Under the pieces are notes generated by a model. The model saw only the letters and a list, made by a program, of their open reading frames with translations. It was not told the origin of the DNA and did not search any database. A DNA stretch of 64,000 nt from Bacillota bacterium (GTDB lineage Bacteria; Bacillota; Clostridia; Oscillospirales; Ruminococcaceae). Shown in pieces: positions 61,544 to 64,000 of the stretch; within the stretch, counting starts at the first letter, position 1, and each line of letters opens with the position of its first letter. The position numbers were made by a program, and so were the translations under genes. The stretch spans positions 38,181 through 102,180 of the forward strand of contig JAEWWT010000013.1 in assembly GCA_023396225.1 (NCBI GenBank). Reading direction: 5' to 3'.

Positions 61544-62401
61544 TTATAGCACCCCTCTGAAACCCTTGCCGATAATTTCACTGCTGTTGGTAATCATCAT
61601 AAATGAGGTAGGTTCGTATTTTTTGATAAAGTTACGTAGTTGTACCGCTTCTGAGCGATGAAGTACAGTGAGTATAACATACTCTGTTTCACCCGAATAT
61701 GTGCCGACCGCAGTAAACTGAGTTGCACCTCGTTCGAGAGTATGGTGTATATAGTCACAAATAAGGTCAGGGTTTTTGCATACTATTGTGAAATATTTGC
61801 AAAGATTGATATTTTCTATTGCGTTGTCAATAACAAATGACTTAAAGAAAAGTCCGCATAAAGAGTAAAGACCTGTTTCAATACCGAAAACAAAAAATGC
61901 AGCTACAACGGATATCGTATCAACAAGTAAAAGTGCTGTTCCAACATTGAAACTTGTATATTTTTTAAGAATCATTGCTATAATATCTGTGCCACCGCTG
62001 GATGCCCTCATATTAAAGAGAATGGCAGTGCTTATTGCAGGGAGCATTACCGCAAATGCAAGTTCAAGAACAGGCTGTGACGTAAGCGGCTCTAAAATAG
62101 GAATTATCTTTTCAGAGGCAGCAAGAAATGCTGAAAGAAGAATACTTACATAAACAGTTTTTGCGCCAAAACTTTTCCCAAGAAAAACGAAACCAAAAAC
62201 AAGTAGAACCATATTTAATGTCGATGCAATTATTCCTGCACTTATATCAACGAAGTTTGTAAGTATTACTGCATAGCCAGTAACCCCTCCGAATGTGAAG
62301 TTGTTCGGAAACTTAAAAGTGTATATTCCAATTGCCATTAGGAGTGTCGCTGCAGTAAGAATAAAATATTCCTTAATTGTCCCAAATATTTTTGAACGCA
62401 T
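61544..62401 (-). CDS. YitT family membrane protein (DUF2179)
   Basis: 285-residue membrane protein: five to six transmembrane helices in the first two thirds (e.g. LMAIGIYTFKFPNNFTFGGVTGYAVILT) and a C-terminal cytosolic DUF2179 domain (about 195-285; GATQFTAVGTYSGETEYVILTVLHRSE). Function unknown in the family; the C-terminal domain may bind a small ligand. AAGGAG precedes ATG. A 23-base palindrome lies in its promoter region. Confidence 0.9.
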   Translation of the reverse strand: MRSKIFGTIKEYFILTAATLLMAIGIYTFKFPNNFTFGGVTGYAVILTNFVDISAGIIASTLNMVLLVFGFVFLGKSFGAKTVYVSILLSAFLAASEKIIPILEPLTSQPVLELAFAVMLPAISTAILFNMRASSGGTDIIAMILKKYTSFNVGTALLLVDTISVVAAFFVFGIETGLYSLCGLFFKSFVIDNAIENINLCKYFTIVCKNPDLICDYIHHTLERGATQFTAVGTYSGETEYVILTVLHRSEAVQLRNFIKKYEPTSFMMITNSSEIIGKGFRGVL

Positions 62402-62420
62402 GATAAATTCTCCTTGCTTT

Positions 62421-62443
62421 GTATATTTACCATGTAAATATAC
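62421..62443 (-). promoter_or_regulatory. Perfect palindromic operator of the YitT gene
   Basis: GTATATTTAC-CAT-GTAAATATAC, 10-base arms without mismatch, 20 bases upstream of the YitT start. A repressor dimer could cover the promoter -10. The LysR gene encoded next to it is not the expected binder, since LysR sites have T-N11-A form. Confidence 0.7.
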
Positions 62444-62521
62444 ACTGTTTCATTAGTAAGGTCAATAAATCTGAAAACATGTCAGTTGAAGAGTCTACAT
62501 AATCTTGGCAAAGCTTTGCAA

Positions 62522-63460
62522 TTATATGAATGTTATTTTATTTGTATGTTCAAGATATTTTTTTACCTCATCAATATAAACTTTTGCAATGTCGCTCAGG
62601 CGACTATTTTTTTTTGCAATATATCCAATTTCCATAATAACGTTCGGATTGTTTTCATCTTCTTTGAATGGAACTGCAACATAATCACCACCGTTAAGTT
62701 CCTCACAGATAATTCCCGAACAAAGAGTGTAGCCATTCAACCCTACCATAAGATTCAGTTGTGTGGCACGATCATTGCTTTTTATTATTCTTGAGTATTC
62801 TTTTTCACCCAGTATTTCTTCAGCAAGGTATACTGAGCTGCCGCTGCCTTGTTCAAATGATAGACAAGGGAAATCATGAAGTTGTTCAAGCGAGATCTCT
62901 TTCTCATTTGCAAGAGGGTGACTTTTCCACAAATAAACATATGCATGACAGTTAATAAGAGGATAAAATTCCAGTTCGTTTTCGTTTAATAGTTTGTTAA
63001 TTATTTTCCTGTTATAGTTGCTTTTGTATAGTATTCCTATCTCACTTGCAAGATTGCCGACATCAGAAATAACGTCAAGAGTTTTGGTTTCTCTGATAGC
63101 AAATTCAAAATTTAGTGTATCAAATTTCTTCACTGTTTCTACAAATGCCTTAACCGCAAATGAATAGTGCTGTGTAGAAACTCCGAATTTGCGCTTGTGA
63201 TTTCCTGCCATACTGTACTTATCATTAAGAAGTTCATATTGTTGGTACAACTGTCTTGCACGCATAAGAAAATCTGTACCCTCGTTGGTAGGAATTACAC
63301 CTTTACTAGTACGCAGAAAGATATTAACACCAATTTCTTTTTCAAGTTCTTTTATTGCGCTTGTGAGTGATGGCTGTGAAACATAAAGTATCTCCGCTGA
63401 TTTATTCATTGAACCAGTATCTGCAATTGTAATTGCGTATCTGATTTGTTGTAAAGTCAT
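62522..63460 (-). CDS. LysR family transcriptional regulator
   Basis: 312 residues. N-terminal winged helix QQIRYAITIADTGSMNKSAEILYVSQPSLTSAIKELEKEIG (residues 3-43) and a type 2 periplasmic-binding-like effector domain (about 90-300). GAGGAG precedes ATG. The divergent gene on its left edge is the Rep remnant, so its target is unclear; the YitT gene is a candidate. Confidence 0.92.
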   Translation of the reverse strand: MTLQQIRYAITIADTGSMNKSAEILYVSQPSLTSAIKELEKEIGVNIFLRTSKGVIPTNEGTDFLMRARQLYQQYELLNDKYSMAGNHKRKFGVSTQHYSFAVKAFVETVKKFDTLNFEFAIRETKTLDVISDVGNLASEIGILYKSNYNRKIINKLLNENELEFYPLINCHAYVYLWKSHPLANEKEISLEQLHDFPCLSFEQGSGSSVYLAEEILGEKEYSRIIKSNDRATQLNLMVGLNGYTLCSGIICEELNGGDYVAVPFKEDENNPNVIMEIGYIAKKNSRLSDIAKVYIDEVKKYLEHTNKITFI

Positions 63461-63588
63461 GGTAGTTTTCTCCTCAATATTATTTTACTTAATTTTATTC
63501 TATTATCCTGATTATGTCAATAAGTGATATAGATAAAATTTATAACAATATATAAATAATATGAATTTTACTTATAAAAATAAGCATC

Positions 63589-64000
63589 ATGTACATCGGT
63601 CGTGAAGATTTGGGAATATGTATTAAAATGTTGCGTCAAGGATGTAGCGACTTTGAAAGTTTCGGAACTGGCAACTATCAAGAAATATTTGATATAATTC
63701 TTGATAACTGAAGTGAAAAGGCTGAACAAAGACAAATGAATATTACTCGACTTGATGTTGCTTATGATGATTTTATTGGCTTGCTTGATTTAAACTATTT
63801 CGTAAAGGCTACACAGCAAGGTAATTTTGTTTCTAAAAATACTAACTGGGAAGTCATTGTATCTAATAAGGGTTGTACTGTCGGTCATGGTGATTCGCAT
63901 AATTCACCTGTTTACATAAGAATTTATGATAAAAAAGCTGAACGTCACAGAACAGATTTAGAACATTGGGTGCGCTGTGAGATAAAAATGAAAGATAACA
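63589..64000 (+). pseudogene. Decayed replication-initiation (Rep_trans type) gene, 3' end outside
   Basis: The frame from 63589 reads through a single in-frame TGA (63709-63711) and continues to the window edge with conserved Rep_trans sequence: GICIKMLRQGCSDFESFG, then NITRLDVAYDDF and a final RTDLEHWVRCEIKMKDN. The N-terminal part of the family is missing, since a stop and non-coding sequence precede 63589. TGA replaces a likely TGG. So this is a truncated, mutated copy from a plasmid- or ICE-like element; the gene continues beyond 64000. Confidence 0.75.

Noticed and set aside
1..64000. CRISPR arrays, rRNA genes and intact insertion sequences
   Set aside because: No regularly spaced repeats, rRNA sequence or transposase frame were seen.

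Overview
The window reads as a chromosomal segment of a low-GC, strictly anaerobic, endospore-forming Clostridia member, most like the Ruminococcaceae/Oscillospiraceae. The evidence is a spoIIIA operon, spoIIID, a sipL-spoIVA pair, an oxygen-sensitive class III ribonucleotide reductase, an [FeFe]-hydrogenase-like protein, TTG/GTG starts with strong Shine-Dalgarno sites, and many A/T-rich sigma-A promoters and hairpin terminators. This is inferred from gene content; no 16S gene is present.

Layout. 1-4.5 kb: spoIIIAA (5' cut by the window edge) to spoIIIAH, the mother-cell part of the forespore feeding-tube complex. 4.6-14.9 kb: a conserved housekeeping run (asp23, nusB, a TsaD paralogue, xseA, xseB, ispA, a divergent PAP2 protein, dxs, tlyA, nadK, argR, recN), like the Bacillus order but without accBC, folD and spoIVB. 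15.0-18.0 kb: nrdD-nrdG behind a promoter overlapping two NrdR boxes. 18.0-20.6 kb: an orphan peptide-binding lipoprotein and a cysteine-rich unknown. 20.6-28.1 kb: spoIIID (minus), then alaS, a HIT protein, a ComEC whose C-terminal domain seems to lack the nuclease metal motif, holA and an RNase M5-like Toprim protein. 28.1-30.7 kb: an MBOAT acyltransferase plus DHHW protein pair, probably for surface polysaccharide acylation, followed by a structured intergenic element. 31.0-34.1 kb: the sipL-spoIVA coat-basement operon (minus). 34.28 kb: tRNA-Leu(GAG).

From 34.4 kb the region is accessory: HxlR regulator/aldo-keto reductase, PHP phosphoesterase, a giant polytopic membrane protein, a secreted cell-wall-binding-repeat protein, a flavodoxin-fold oxidoreductase, an iron alcohol dehydrogenase, a variant [FeFe]-hydrogenase, and a GNAT-YoaP fusion. 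Two MarR/MATE modules face each other at 47-50 kb, one with a broken MATE gene. At 50.66 kb is a very small cysteine-rich peptide gene that lacks an ATG/GTG/TTG start but has a strong Shine-Dalgarno and its own terminator. At 51-56 kb is a zinc module: a Fur-family (likely Zur) regulator, then a promoter nested in two inverted repeats driving znuA-znuC-znuB-permease-TIGR03943-like protein. At 56.45-57.0 kb is a tricistron of two 52-residue hydrophilic proteins and an HMA-fold protein with an incomplete CxxC motif.

57.5-61.5 kb holds an AraC regulator divergent from a dehydrogenase operon (NAD-epimerase, iron ADH, SDR); 61.5-63.5 kb a YitT protein behind a perfect palindrome and a LysR regulator. 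The window ends in a decayed replication-initiation gene, so a mobile-element remnant begins there. No CRISPR array, rRNA or intact insertion sequence was seen.
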